Below are positions 1 through 8,482 of a DNA stretch of 24,980 bases, one piece after another (position 1 is the first letter of the stretch; each line of letters begins with the position of its first letter). Location of the stretch: the NCBI GenBank assembly GCA_035493675.1, contig DATJIA010000144.1, positions 1 through 24,980 of the forward strand. The letters are read 5' to 3'. Source of the DNA: JAIOQA01 sp035493675 (GTDB lineage Bacteria; Myxococcota_A; Polyangia; Haliangiales; Haliangiaceae). The notes under the pieces are model-generated. The model saw only the letters and a list, made by a program, of their open reading frames with translations. It searched no databases and was not told where the DNA came from. The position numbers were made by a program, and so were the translations under genes.

Positions 1-1254
1 CTGGTACTCGAGCCCGGTCGACACCGCGACCGCGTCCTTGGTGCACGCGAGCGGCTGCACGCGCCCGCCGAGCGTGATCGGGATGTGCACGTCGGTGCTC
101 TTCATCCACGCGAGCTGGCTCTCGTCGTCTTCGCTGCCGTACCAGAGCGTGCCGGCGAAGCAGGTGCGCCCGTCGTCCGGCCGCGCCGCCGCGGTCACGA
201 TCTGCGCGTGACCGGCGTCGCCGGCGGTGAGCCACGCGGCCTCCGCGTCCTCGAGCTCGCCGGTCGCCGGCTGCGGCGTGCCGGTCATCGCGAGCGCGCC
301 GTTCTGCTCGTCGACCAGCAGGCGGTCGCTCCAGCCGCCCTTCATGACCTCGGGCTTGCTCCAGTGCGCGCCCGAATCATGCGACGTGGTCGTCTCGAGC
401 AGCACGATGTCGGGCGTGTTCTCCGCCAACAGGATCACGCGATCGACGTCGTGACCCGCGGCGGCGACCACCGACAGCTCGTACTTCGACTTCGCGACCG
501 GCACCGGCGCGGTGATCGCGCCGGTCGCGGCGAGCGGGCCCGCGGTGATCGATCCCGCGCCCTTGTCGTCGGTGGCCGCGGTCGCGCCCCAGGTCGGCTC
601 GCCGACGACCGCGACGACCCCTTCCGCGATCGGCGGCCGCACGGTGACGCTGGTCGCGTCGCGCACGATCACGGTGCGGTCGTCGATCGTGCCGATCAGC
701 GCGTGCGATCGCGCGCCCGCGTACGTGAAGAGGAAGCCCTTGGTGCCGGCGATCGGCGCGCCGATCTTCAGATCCGCGATCGTGTGGGTGCCGCGCGCGA
801 GCTCCGGCGGATCCAGCCCCGCGCCGTGATGGAGCTTCTCGAGCGCGTGATCGAGCGCGGTGATCTGCGGGCCCATCTCGTCGGCGTGGGGCACCGCCTT
901 GGCGAGCGCGTGCCACGCGGTCTCGATCTCGCCCCAGGCGTCCTCGATCTCGTCGATGCCGCTGCCCTGGCCCTCGGGGCGGCCGAGCTCGGACAGCGCG
1001 CAGTGGATCTGATCGCCGCGCATCGCGCGCAGCGTGAGCTCGTCGGTCGGATCCGCCTCGGTCGGCTGGTCGCCGAGCAGGCACGCGCGCGCCGCGCGCC
1101 ACTCCTTCTCCCACTGCGCGATCGGCTTCTTCGCGGCGTCGCGCTGCACCGCCGCGTTGCCGACGAAGAAGTACCAGACGAACACGCCGACCCCCACCAA
1201 CAGGCCACCACCGAGGACCATCACGAGCTTCTTATCCACGCCCGTCGATATCAT
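1..1254 (-). CDS. Membrane-anchored protein of unknown function (3' end outside window)
   Basis: The reverse strand is open from an ATG at 1254 to the left edge without a stop, giving 418 codons of a protein whose C-terminus is missing. A short N-terminus ending in DKK is followed by one hydrophobic segment (about residues 11-31, rich in Val, Gly, Leu, ending VWYFFVG), so it looks like a signal anchor. Next comes an acidic helical part with two Cys (ARACLLG and IHCALSEL). The rest alternates beta-type segments such as VIVRDATSVTV with sequences like LLETTTSHDSGAHWS, which resembles a beta-propeller or sialidase-like Asp-box repeat and suggests a periplasmic or extracellular sensor or scaffold. 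I do not recognise a family. A GTG at 1239 (giving MDKKLVMVLGG) is an equally good start, because a TATGAT box overlaps the ATG. It is divergent from the dehydrogenase gene with only 9 bp between the two ATGs. Confidence 0.75.
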   Translation of the reverse strand, partial: MISTGVDKKLVMVLGGGLLVGVGVFVWYFFVGNAAVQRDAAKKPIAQWEKEWRAARACLLGDQPTEADPTDELTLRAMRGDQIHCALSELGRPEGQGSGIDEIEDAWGEIETAWHALAKAVPHADEMGPQITALDHALEKLHHGAGLDPPELARGTHTIADLKIGAPIAGTKGFLFTYAGARSHALIGTIDDRTVIVRDATSVTVRPPIAEGVVAVVGEPTWGATAATDDKGAGSITAGPLAATGAITAPVPVAKSKYELSVVAAAGHDVDRVILLAENTPDIVLLETTTSHDSGAHWSKPEVMKGGWSDRLLVDEQNGALAMTGTPQPATGELEDAEAAWLTAGDAGHAQIVTAAARPDDGRTCFAGTLWYGSEDDESQLAWMKSTDVHIPITLGGRVQPLACTKDAVAVSTGLEYQ

Positions 1255-1263
1255 AGTGTCCGC

Positions 1264-2709
1264 ATGATCGATCCCGCCGCCGCCGCGATCCTCCGCACCG
1301 AGTGCTACGTCGACGGGAGGTGGATCGGGGCGCCGGAGCGGTTCGCGGTCGACGATCCGGCGACTGGCGACACGCTCGCCCGCGTGCCCGAGCTGCCCGA
1401 CGGCGCGATCGACGCGGCGATCGAGGCGGCGCACCGCGCGCTGCCGGCGTGGCGCGCGCGCTCCGCGTACGATCGCGCGTCGTGCCTGGCCGCGCTCGCC
1501 GCGCGCATGCGCGCCGACGAAGCGGCGCTCGCGCAGCTGGTCACCGCGGAGAACGGCAAGCCGCTGTCGGAGTCGGTCGCGGAGATCCGCTACGCGGCGT
1601 CGTTCCTCGAGTGGTTCGCGGGCGAGGCGGTGCGCGCGTACGGCGAGCTGATCCCGGCGACGCGCGCGGATCAACGGATCGCGGTCAGGCGCGAGCCGAT
1701 CGGCGTGTGCGCGCTGATCACGCCGTGGAACTTCCCGGCGGCGATGCTGACGCGCAAGCTCGGCCCCGCGCTCGCGGTCGGCTGCACGGTCGTCGCGAAG
1801 CCGGCGGAGGAGACGCCGCTGACCACGCTCGCGCTCGCCGCGATGAGCGAGGCGGTCGGGATCCCGCCCGGCGTCTTCAACGTCGTCACCGGCGACGGCG
1901 CGCGCGTCGGCGGCCGCATCGTCGACGATCCGCGCGTGCGCAAGGTCAGCTTCACCGGCTCGACCGAGGTCGGCCGGATCATCGCGGCGCAGTGCGCGCG
2001 CGCGCCCAAGCGGGTGTCGCTCGAGCTCGGCGGCAACGCGCCTTTCGTCGTGTTCGCCGACGCCGATCTCGACGCGACGATCGCGGGCGCCTTGATCGCG
2101 AAGTACCGCAACACCGGGCAGTCGTGCGTCGCGGCCAATCGCTTCCTGGTCGAGCGCCCGATCTACGACGACTTCACGCAGCGGATCGCGCGCGCCTCGT
2201 CGTCGCTGGTCGTCGGCGACGGTCGCGCGCCGGGCGCGCAGATCGGCCCCTTGATCAACGCCGACGCGGTCGCGAAGGTGCGCCGCTTGTGCAAGGACGC
2301 GATCGATCGCGGCGCGCGCTTGGTCCTGGGATCGGTGCCGGCGAACGAGAGCCGCTTGATCGCGCCGATCGTGCTCACCGACGTCACCAGCGACATGGCG
2401 ATCTGGCGCGAGGAGATCTTCGGACCGGTCGTCGCGATCGGCCCGTTCGACGGCGAGGACGACGCGATCGAGCTTGCCAACGACACCGAGGCGGGCCTCG
2501 TCGCGTACGTGTGGACCCGAGACGCCGGGCGGATCGAGCGGCTGTCGTCGGCGATCGAGACCGGGATGATCGGGGTGAACGAGGGGCTGATCTCGACGGC
2601 GCAGGCGCCGTTCGGCGGCATCAAGGCGTCGGGGCAGGGCCGCGAGGGCTCGCGCCACGGCCTCGACGACTACACCGAGCTCAAATACATCATGCAGCGG
2701 ATCGGGTAA
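1264..2709 (+). CDS. gabD: NAD(P)-dependent succinate-semialdehyde dehydrogenase (GabD-like)
   Basis: This is a 481-residue aldehyde dehydrogenase. It would oxidise succinate semialdehyde to succinate in the cytoplasm, the last step of the GABA shunt, using NAD+ or NADP+. Landmarks are all present: TPWNFPAAMLTRK with the cofactor-binding lysine in VVAKPAEETP, the FTGSTEVG glycine motif, the general-base Glu254 in LELGGN, the nucleophile Cys288 in NTGQSCVAANR, and EEIFGPV. Length and the positions of Glu254 and Cys288 match what I recall of E. coli GabD, and the C-terminus (PFGGIKASGQGREGS) is typical of that subfamily. Related dehydrogenases acting on glutarate semialdehyde or other aldehydes share these motifs, so the substrate is inferred. 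The ATG at 1264 gives a normal N-terminus. A TAGTGT box lies just upstream and no ribosome binding site is evident. coaBC follows after 11 bp. Confidence 0.9.
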   Translation: MIDPAAAAILRTECYVDGRWIGAPERFAVDDPATGDTLARVPELPDGAIDAAIEAAHRALPAWRARSAYDRASCLAALAARMRADEAALAQLVTAENGKPLSESVAEIRYAASFLEWFAGEAVRAYGELIPATRADQRIAVRREPIGVCALITPWNFPAAMLTRKLGPALAVGCTVVAKPAEETPLTTLALAAMSEAVGIPPGVFNVVTGDGARVGGRIVDDPRVRKVSFTGSTEVGRIIAAQCARAPKRVSLELGGNAPFVVFADADLDATIAGALIAKYRNTGQSCVAANRFLVERPIYDDFTQRIARASSSLVVGDGRAPGAQIGPLINADAVAKVRRLCKDAIDRGARLVLGSVPANESRLIAPIVLTDVTSDMAIWREEIFGPVVAIGPFDGEDDAIELANDTEAGLVAYVWTRDAGRIERLSSAIETGMIGVNEGLISTAQAPFGGIKASGQGREGSRHGLDDYTELKYIMQRIG

Positions 2710-2720
2710 CGTTTCGGCAG

Positions 2721-3962
2721 ATGGCCTCCGGACCCCGCGAGCGTGCCCCGCGCGACCCCGCCGATCCCCTGCGCGGCGCGACGATCGTGGTCGGCGTCGC
2801 CGGCGGCATCGCGGCGTACAAGGCCGCCGAGCTGGTGCGCCTGTTGACGAAGCAGGGCGCCGACGTCTTCGTCGTGATGTCGAAGCGCGCGCAGAAGTTC
2901 GTCGGACCGCTGACGTTCCAGGCGCTCACCGGCCATCCGGTCTTCACCGATCTGTTCTCGCTGACGCAGGAGTCGGAGATCGGCCACATCCAGCTCGCCG
3001 ATCGCGCGGATCTGATCGTGATCGCGCCGGCGACCGCGAACGCGATCGCGCGGCTCGCGCACGGCATGGCCGACGACGCGCTGACCTCGGTCGTGCTCGC
3101 GTCGAAGGCGCCGGTGCTGATCGCGCCATCGATGAACGTGAACATGTGGTCGCATCCGCTGACGCGCGCGAACGTCACGCGCTTGGTCGAGATCGCGGGC
3201 GCGAAGGTGGTCGGCCCCGACGCCGGCTTCCTCGCCTGTCGATGGACCGGGCCGGGGCGGCTCGCCGAGCCCGCCGACATCGTCGAGGCCTCTTGTCGCA
3301 TCCTCGCGCGCCAAGATCTCGCGGGACGCAAGCTCGTCGTGACCGCGGGACCGACCCACGAGGCGCTCGATCCCGCGCGTTATCTCGGCAATCGCTCGTC
3401 GGGGAAGATGGGTTACGCGCTCGCGGCCGCGGCCGCGCGGCGCGGCGCCGACGTCACGCTGATCAGCGGGCCGGTCGCGCTCGACGCGCCGCTCGGCATC
3501 GAGCTGATCAAGGTGGAAGATGCGCGCGCGATGCGCGAGGCGGTGCTCGCGCACGCGGATCGCGACGTCGTGATCATGGCGGCGGCGGTCGCCGACTTCC
3601 GGCCGCAGGCGCCGTCGGCGAAGAAGCTCAAGCGCACCGAGATCGGCTACGCGCCGACGATCACGCTCGACTCGAACCCCGACATCTTGGCGGAGCTCGG
3701 CGCGTCGCGGCGGGGCCGCCGGCCGGTCTTGGTCGGCTTCGCGGCGGAGACCCACGACGTCGTCGACTACGCGCGCGGCAAGCTGACCTCGAAGAACGTC
3801 GACATGATCGTCGCCAACGACGTCACCGAGCCCGGCGCCGGCTTCGCGGTCGACACCAATCGCGTCGTCGTCGTCGAGGCCGGCGGCGACACGCCGCTGC
3901 CCGCGGGCACCAAGCGCGAGGTCGCGCACTGGATCCTCGATCGGGTGGTGCAGCTCCTTTGA
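2721..3962 (+). CDS. coaBC: Bifunctional phosphopantothenoylcysteine decarboxylase / phosphopantothenate-cysteine ligase
   Basis: This 413-residue protein carries both middle steps of coenzyme A synthesis: joining 4'-phosphopantothenate to cysteine (CoaB, C-terminal) and FMN-dependent decarboxylation of the product (CoaC, N-terminal). CoaC signatures are GGIAAYKA near residue 28, the active-site His89 in GHIQLAD, PSMNVNMW with Asn139, and Cys173. The Cys173 loop reads ACRWTGPGRL where the common form is ACGDVGPGRM, so the Cys and GPGR are kept but the middle differs. CoaB signatures are TAGPTHEALDPARYLGNRSSGKMG, split here as TAGPTHE and GNRSSGKMG, then AAAVADFRP and LTSKNVD. Length agrees with family members of about 400 residues. 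It starts 11 bp after gabD, and its TGA overlaps the TTG start of the cyclase gene, so the three genes are probably co-transcribed. Confidence 0.94.
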   Translation: MASGPRERAPRDPADPLRGATIVVGVAGGIAAYKAAELVRLLTKQGADVFVVMSKRAQKFVGPLTFQALTGHPVFTDLFSLTQESEIGHIQLADRADLIVIAPATANAIARLAHGMADDALTSVVLASKAPVLIAPSMNVNMWSHPLTRANVTRLVEIAGAKVVGPDAGFLACRWTGPGRLAEPADIVEASCRILARQDLAGRKLVVTAGPTHEALDPARYLGNRSSGKMGYALAAAAARRGADVTLISGPVALDAPLGIELIKVEDARAMREAVLAHADRDVVIMAAAVADFRPQAPSAKKLKRTEIGYAPTITLDSNPDILAELGASRRGRRPVLVGFAAETHDVVDYARGKLTSKNVDMIVANDVTEPGAGFAVDTNRVVVVEAGGDTPLPAGTKREVAHWILDRVVQLL

Positions 3963-5845
3963 GCGAGCCGTTCGACCAAAGGCTGCGCGACAAGCTCCTG
4001 CGGCGCATCCTGTTGGTCGCGGCCGCGATCCTGCTCGCGCTCGGCGCGGCGACGTTCCTGATCGCGCGCGCGATGCTCGCCTCCGAGGTCACCGACAAGG
4101 CGCGCGTGCAGGTCGAGCTCGCGACCGCGCGCGTCGACGGCTGGCTGCACGAGAAGGGCGAGGTCGTGCGCGGGCTGGCCGCGCGCGAGGCGCTCGCGCC
4201 CATGCCCGACGACGCGCGCCGCGCGCACTTCAAGGCGCTCGCGACCGGCTACGGCGGCGTCGGCTCCGTCTACATGGGCTTCGCCGACGGCCGCTTCTTG
4301 ACCGGCTCCAACTTCGTGCCGAAGCCCGACTACGATCCGCGCAAGCGGCCGTGGTACCAGGCCGCGGTCGCGCACATGCAGCTGGCGTACAGCGCGCCGT
4401 ACGTCGACGCCGACACCGGCGGGTTGGTCGTCTCGATCTCTGCGCCGTTCGCGACCGGCGGCGTGATCGGCATGGACATCACCGTCGACGACATCCTCGA
4501 CAAGGTCCAGCGCCTGCGGGTCGCCGATGGATCGTTCGCGTACGTCGTCGGCGCCGACGGCACGATCATCGCGCACCCGAACGCGGCCCGGCGCATGACG
4601 CCGCTCGACGGCGCCGATCGCGCGCTGTTCGATCGCTATCGCGCGGCGCAGGAGCACGACGTCGCGCTCTACGACGCCGACGACTACGTCTCGCTGTCGA
4701 CGGTCGGCGAGACCGGCTGGGTCGTCATCCTGCACGTGCCCCGCACCGCGGTCACGGGCCCGCTCACCACGCTCCTGTACGTGTTCGTCGGCGGCATCGC
4801 GGCCGCGCTGCTCGTGCTCGCGCTGACCGTCTCGGTGATCAGCTCGCGCATCGTGCGTCCGCTCCTGCGGCTGGTCGAAGGCGCGCGCGAGGTCGCGCAG
4901 GGCACCTACGATCAGCACGTCCCCGTCGAGAGCCGCGACGAGGTCGGATATCTCTCGCAGAGCTTCAACGACATGGCCGCGGGCCTGAAGGACCGCGAGT
5001 TCATCAAGAGCACCTTCGGCCGCTACGTCTCGCCCGACGTCATGCGCGAGATCCTCGACGGCAAGATCGCGCTGGGCGGCGAGGCGCGCGTGCTCACGAT
5101 CATGTTCTCGGACATCCGCGGCTTCACCGCGCTCAGCGAGAGCATGGACGCGCACGCGCTGGTCTCGATGCTCAACGACTACTTCACGACGATGGACGAC
5201 GCGATCTCGTCGCACCACGGATCGATCAACAAGTACCTGGGCGACGGCATCCTCGCCTTGTTCGGCGCGCCGGTCGTGCGCGAGTCTTCGGCGCGCGACG
5301 CGACCGACGCCGCGCGCGAGATGCAGCGCCGCCTCGCCGCGTTCAACGAGGCGCACCAGACCGAGCTGCGCATCGGCATCGGCGTGCACACCGGGGAGGC
5401 GGTCGTCGGCAACATCGGCTCGGAGGCGCGCACCGAGTACACGGTGATCGGCGACGCGGTCAACCTGACCTCGCGCATCGAGGCGCTGACGCCGATCTAC
5501 GGCCAGGCGATCCTGATCAGCGAGGAGACCGCGGGCCGGCTCGGCGACGATTACCTCCTGCGGATCATCGATCGCGTGCGCGTGAAGGGGAAGGCGACGC
5601 CGGTCACGCTGATCGCGCCGCTCTGGAAGCCCGACGTGTCGGAGACCGAGGCGGAGCGCGTCGCGCGCGCGAACGCGGTGATGCAGGAGTACCTGCGCGG
5701 CGACTTCGCGGCGGCGGCCGAGCATCTCGACGCGCTCGCGGGCCAGCTCGACAAGCACCTGCAGCTGATCGCCGAGCGCTGCAAGAGCTGCGTCGCGCAG
5801 CCGCCGCCCGCGTGGGAAGGCGTCTGGACGATGACCGTGAAGTAA
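3959..5845 (+). CDS. Membrane class III adenylate cyclase with Cache-type sensor and HAMP
   Basis: This 628-residue protein should sense a periplasmic signal and make cyclic AMP in the cytoplasm. The order is TM1 (about residues 14-37), an extracytoplasmic Cache-like domain (about 40-262, with DPRKRPWYQAA and GVIGMDITVDDI), TM2 (about 268-295), a HAMP linker, and a cyclase domain (about 350-560). The catalytic residues are complete: metal-binding Asp385 (MFSDIRGF) and Asp429 (KYLGDGI), transition-state Asn502 and Arg506 (GDAVNLTSR), and the adenine-selecting pair Lys425 and Asp499, which argues for ATP over GTP. A short helical tail ends in PPPAWEGVWTMTVK, a tail I associate with this cyclase class. 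The start is TTG at 3959, overlapping the coaBC stop. The next ATG (4073) would delete TM1. The gene ends 2 bp before the convergent thioredoxin gene. Confidence 0.9.
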   Translation: MSEPFDQRLRDKLLRRILLVAAAILLALGAATFLIARAMLASEVTDKARVQVELATARVDGWLHEKGEVVRGLAAREALAPMPDDARRAHFKALATGYGGVGSVYMGFADGRFLTGSNFVPKPDYDPRKRPWYQAAVAHMQLAYSAPYVDADTGGLVVSISAPFATGGVIGMDITVDDILDKVQRLRVADGSFAYVVGADGTIIAHPNAARRMTPLDGADRALFDRYRAAQEHDVALYDADDYVSLSTVGETGWVVILHVPRTAVTGPLTTLLYVFVGGIAAALLVLALTVSVISSRIVRPLLRLVEGAREVAQGTYDQHVPVESRDEVGYLSQSFNDMAAGLKDREFIKSTFGRYVSPDVMREILDGKIALGGEARVLTIMFSDIRGFTALSESMDAHALVSMLNDYFTTMDDAISSHHGSINKYLGDGILALFGAPVVRESSARDATDAAREMQRRLAAFNEAHQTELRIGIGVHTGEAVVGNIGSEARTEYTVIGDAVNLTSRIEALTPIYGQAILISEETAGRLGDDYLLRIIDRVRVKGKATPVTLIAPLWKPDVSETEAERVARANAVMQEYLRGDFAAAAEHLDALAGQLDKHLQLIAERCKSCVAQPPPAWEGVWTMTVK

Positions 5846-5847
5846 CG

Positions 5848-6336
5848 CTATCGCGCGTCGCGGAGCGCGGCGGCGATGTCGTCCTCGTCGAGCTCGTCGC
5901 CGTCGATCACGCGCGCGGCGGTACCGTCGGGGCGGAGCACGAACGAGTAGGGCACGTGCGGGATGCCGTAGCGATCGAGCGTCTTCTGATCGGCGACCAG
6001 CGCGAAGCCGCTCCAGCGCAGCTTGTCGAGCTCCTCGGCCGCGCGCGTCGGGCCGCCGGCGATCGTGATCGCGACCGCGCTCGCGCCGGTGTCGCGCGCG
6101 GCGCGGAGATCTTTCGGCAGCGCGTTCGCGCAGTACGGGCAGCCGGGACGCCAGAACGTGACGATCGCGGGCTTGCCGTGGAGCAGCGACGGATCGAAGG
6201 TCGCGCCGGTCAGCGTCGGGAGCGTGAGCGACGCGGCGACGTCGCCGGCGGGCGGCGACACGCGTGAATGACACGCCGCGACCCCGATCGCCACGAAGAG
6301 CACGATCAGCTTCCAGCGCGCGTCGCGATGTGGCAT
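5848..6336 (-). CDS. TlpA/ResA-like thioredoxin-fold lipoprotein
   Basis: This 162-residue protein looks like an exported thiol-disulphide oxidoreductase or peroxiredoxin-like protein. The N-terminus has a short charged region (MPHRDARWK), a hydrophobic core and a lipobox V-A-A-C with Cys22, so it should be a lipoprotein. The thioredoxin fold follows, with the active site FWRPGCPYC (Cys66 and Cys69) and the cis-proline in GIPHVPYSFVL. The AhpC/TSA-Redoxin family and TlpA family both fit, and electron donor and substrate cannot be read from the sequence. The ATG at 6336 gives the best signal peptide. GTG codons at 6357 and 6339 are in frame and would lengthen it slightly. It starts 10 bp from the divergent uracil-DNA glycosylase gene, and its stop is 2 bp from the cyclase stop, leaving no terminator. 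Confidence 0.85.
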   Translation of the reverse strand: MPHRDARWKLIVLFVAIGVAACHSRVSPPAGDVAASLTLPTLTGATFDPSLLHGKPAIVTFWRPGCPYCANALPKDLRAARDTGASAVAITIAGGPTRAAEELDKLRWSGFALVADQKTLDRYGIPHVPYSFVLRPDGTAARVIDGDELDEDDIAAALRDAR

Positions 6337-6346
6337 CACCGCATCG

Positions 6347-7108
6347 ATGGATAGCACGGACGACCTGGCTCGCCTCGCGCGCGATCTGCGCAGCGCGATC
6401 GGACGTCACGCGCGCGCGGGCGCGTTCGGCGCGCCGGGCGGCGCGACGGCGCGGGCGTCGCTCCCGGTCGTCACGGCGGTCGAAGCGCCCGTCGTCTCGA
6501 TCGAAGACGCGCCGGCGCCGCGCACGCGCCTCACGCTCGCCGAGGTCCGCGCCGAGCTCGGCGATTGCAAGCGCTGCAAGCTGCACTCCACGCGCACCAA
6601 GCTGGTGTTCGGCGTCGGCGCCGAGGACGCGCCGCTCATGTTCGTCGGCGAGGCGCCCGGCGCCGACGAAGATCGCCTCGGCGAGCCGTTCGTCGGCCGC
6701 GCCGGCGAGCTGCTCGACAAGATGATCGAGGCGATGGGCTGGACCCGCGAGACCGTCTACATCGCGAACATCTTGAAGAGCCGTCCGCCCGGCAATCGCA
6801 ACCCGGAGCCCGACGAGGTCGCGGCCTGCTTCCCGTTCCTCGAGCGCCAGATCGAGGCGATCGCGCCGCGCGTGATCGTCGCGCTCGGACGCCCCGCGTC
6901 GAACGGCCTGCTCGCGAACACCGCGCCGATCAGCGCGCTGCGCGGGCGCTTCCACGATCGACGCGGTGTACGCGTGATGCCGACGTTCCATCCCGCGTTC
7001 TTGCTGCGCACACCCGAGCGCAAGCGCGACGCGTGGAGCGATCTCAAGCTCGTGATGGCGGAGCTCGATCGACTCGGCATCGCCGCGCCGCGTCCTCGCA
7101 GCGCGTGA
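6347..7108 (+). CDS. Family-4 (iron-sulphur) uracil-DNA glycosylase
   Basis: This 253-residue enzyme would remove uracil from DNA to start base excision repair. After a roughly 65-residue Ala-rich N-terminal extension come the family-4 landmarks: Cys74 and Cys77 (CKRCKLH), GEAPGADEDRLG with motif 1 GEAPG at 101-105, PFVGRAG, NILKSRPPGNRNP, Cys161 (AACFPFL) and motif 2 TFHPAFLLR. The third Fe-S position, normally Cys in K-C-RPP, is Ser145 (AGC codon), so only three of the usual four cluster cysteines exist and the protein has no other Cys. The 16-residue spacing from 145 to 161 is as in the Thermus enzyme, as I recall its sequence. It is divergent from the thioredoxin lipoprotein and precedes the HU-like gene by 75 bp. 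A second, UdgX-type paralogue lies at 20273-20947. Confidence 0.92.
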   Translation: MDSTDDLARLARDLRSAIGRHARAGAFGAPGGATARASLPVVTAVEAPVVSIEDAPAPRTRLTLAEVRAELGDCKRCKLHSTRTKLVFGVGAEDAPLMFVGEAPGADEDRLGEPFVGRAGELLDKMIEAMGWTRETVYIANILKSRPPGNRNPEPDEVAACFPFLERQIEAIAPRVIVALGRPASNGLLANTAPISALRGRFHDRRGVRVMPTFHPAFLLRTPERKRDAWSDLKLVMAELDRLGIAAPRPRSA

Positions 7109-7135
7109 CAATCCGGTCGCTACCCATCGTGGCGC

Positions 7136-7165
7136 TTGACACTGCACGCCGCGACGCCGCTCAAT
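7136..7165 (+). promoter_or_regulatory. Candidate sigma-70 promoter of the HU-like gene
   Basis: A perfect TTGACA at 7136-7141 is followed after 18 bp by CTCAAT at 7160-7165 (three of six matches to TATAAT). TACGAT at 7165-7170 is a better hexamer, but at a 23-bp spacing that is too long. The site lies in the 75-bp gap before the HU-like start at 7184. Confidence 0.4.
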
Positions 7166-7183
7166 ACGATCGCGAGGCTTCGG

Positions 7184-7492
7184 ATGACCAAGCTGGAGTT
7201 GATCGAGCGCGTCTATCGCAAGCATGGTCTGCCGAACGGCCTCACCAAGAAGGCCGTCGCCGAGATCATCGACGGGCTGTTCGGAGAGCTCGGCGACTAC
7301 TTCGTGAAGTCGAAGAGCGCCAAGCGCAACGGCGCGCGCTTCACGTATCCGGGCTTCGGCACCTTCGCCAAGCGCAAGCGCTCGGGCCGCACCGGCCGTC
7401 ACCCGCGCACCGGCGAGCCGGTCGAGATCCCGTCGATCACGACGGTCGCGTTCGCGATCGGCAGCGAGCTGCGGTCGCTCTTGAACGACTGA
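7184..7492 (+). CDS. HU/IHF-family nucleoid DNA-binding protein
   Basis: This 102-residue protein belongs to the histone-like HU/IHF family, which bends and compacts DNA as a dimer. MTKLELIERVYRKHG begins the first helix. The beta-arm region is recognisable in GFGTFAKRKRSGRTGRHP and RTGEPVEIPS, followed by the usual ending TTVAFAIGSELRSLL. It is slightly longer than the common 90 residues because of a basic insertion around KSKSAKRNGARF. The ATG at 7184 is chosen because GAGG lies 7 bases upstream and the family N-terminus begins there. An in-frame upstream TTG would add 16 residues with no family match. The metallopeptidase gene begins 5 bp after its stop, so the two are probably co-transcribed. 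Confidence 0.92.
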   Translation: MTKLELIERVYRKHGLPNGLTKKAVAEIIDGLFGELGDYFVKSKSAKRNGARFTYPGFGTFAKRKRSGRTGRHPRTGEPVEIPSITTVAFAIGSELRSLLND

Positions 7493-7497
7493 GCGCG

Positions 7498-8472
7498 ATG
7501 GAGATGGACCTCGAGCTCGCGATCGCGCGCGTCGAGGCGGAGCTCGCGGCGCACACGCGCGCGTGGGCGGAGCAGGGCACGCCGCCGCCGATCGCGCCGT
7601 CGCTGGCCGACGCGCGCGTGCGCGCGATCTTCGAGCGCTCGGACGATCCGCGCGCGACGGCGTATCGCGCGATGTGCAGGATCGCGGCGGTCGAGGCGGA
7701 CGCGCGCGTGATCGTCGCGCGCGCGGCGGCGCCGTCGTGGGACGGCTTGCGCGCGCTGACCTCGGCGCGGGCGGCCGCGGCGCGCGGGGCGCTCGCGGCG
7801 ATCGTCCGCGAGGCGGCCGGCGTGCGCGATCGGTTCGAGGGCGCCGCAGTGCCGCCGTCGGTCGCCGGCTATCGCGACGACGTGATGCCCGCGATCGATC
7901 CCCGCTCGCTCGCGCGGATCGCGAACGTGCTCGGCGAGCTGCACGGCGTCGCGATCGATCGGGGCGCCGCGCGGTTCGCGATCGGGGCCGAGGCGCGCAC
8001 GTTCGTCGTCGAGCCCGGGCGCGACGTGCGCGTGGTCGTGCGCGGCGGCGCGTCGCTCGCGCGCTGGAGCGAGGCGTTGCACGAGGTCGGGCACGCGCTG
8101 GTCGGGCTCGCCTCGGCGTCGCGGCCGTCGCGCGCCGACGACGAAGGCACCGCGACGTGGATCGCGCGCCACGTCGAGCGCGCGGCGTTCGTGCGGGACG
8201 TCATCGGCGCGGATCCCGCGCTCGCCGCGATCGCGCGGGCCGCGCGGGCGCGGCAGGTCGCGCAGCGCGCCCAGCTCGCCGCGTTCGAGGACGCGCTGCT
8301 CGACGGACGCGGACCTTCCGTGCCGGAGGTCGGCGTCACGCTCGCGCGGCCGACGCCGGCCCTGTGGCGCGATCCCGGCGCGCAGCTCGCCTACGCGCAG
8401 GCCGATCGGATCGCGGATGTGCTCGATGCACGGCTCGGCGACGGCTGGCCGACGGCGCGGCTGTCGCGGTAG
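7498..8472 (+). CDS. Putative HExxH zinc metallopeptidase
   Basis: This 324-residue protein has a mostly helical, Ala-rich N-terminal half and a zinc-peptidase core. HEVGH at residues 195-199 supplies two zinc histidines and the catalytic Glu196. Glu216 in DDEGTATW, 17 residues beyond the motif, is a plausible third ligand, giving a gluzincin arrangement. The stretch WSEALHEVGHALVGLA recalls the M3 oligopeptidase core, but the protein is about half the usual M3 length, so it is either a minimal relative or a separate family. No signal peptide or membrane segment is seen, so it should be cytoplasmic. It sits between the HU-like gene (5 bp) and the TPR lipoprotein gene (10 bp). Substrate is unknown. 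Confidence 0.72.
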   Translation: MEMDLELAIARVEAELAAHTRAWAEQGTPPPIAPSLADARVRAIFERSDDPRATAYRAMCRIAAVEADARVIVARAAAPSWDGLRALTSARAAAARGALAAIVREAAGVRDRFEGAAVPPSVAGYRDDVMPAIDPRSLARIANVLGELHGVAIDRGAARFAIGAEARTFVVEPGRDVRVVVRGGASLARWSEALHEVGHALVGLASASRPSRADDEGTATWIARHVERAAFVRDVIGADPALAAIARAARARQVAQRAQLAAFEDALLDGRGPSVPEVGVTLARPTPALWRDPGAQLAYAQADRIADVLDARLGDGWPTARLSR

Positions 8473-8482
8473 ATTCCGTTCG

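Noticed and set aside
1302..3962. Long Arg-rich reading frame covering gabD in another frame
   Set aside because: Only its last 413 codons are the coaBC protein. The rest is a composition shadow of gabD, with no family motif and extreme Arg content.
3767..7402. 1211-codon reverse-strand reading frame
   Set aside because: It runs opposite to coaBC, the cyclase, the UDG and the HU-like gene, all with clear motifs. Its translation is Arg/Asp/Ala repeats typical of antisense high-GC DNA.
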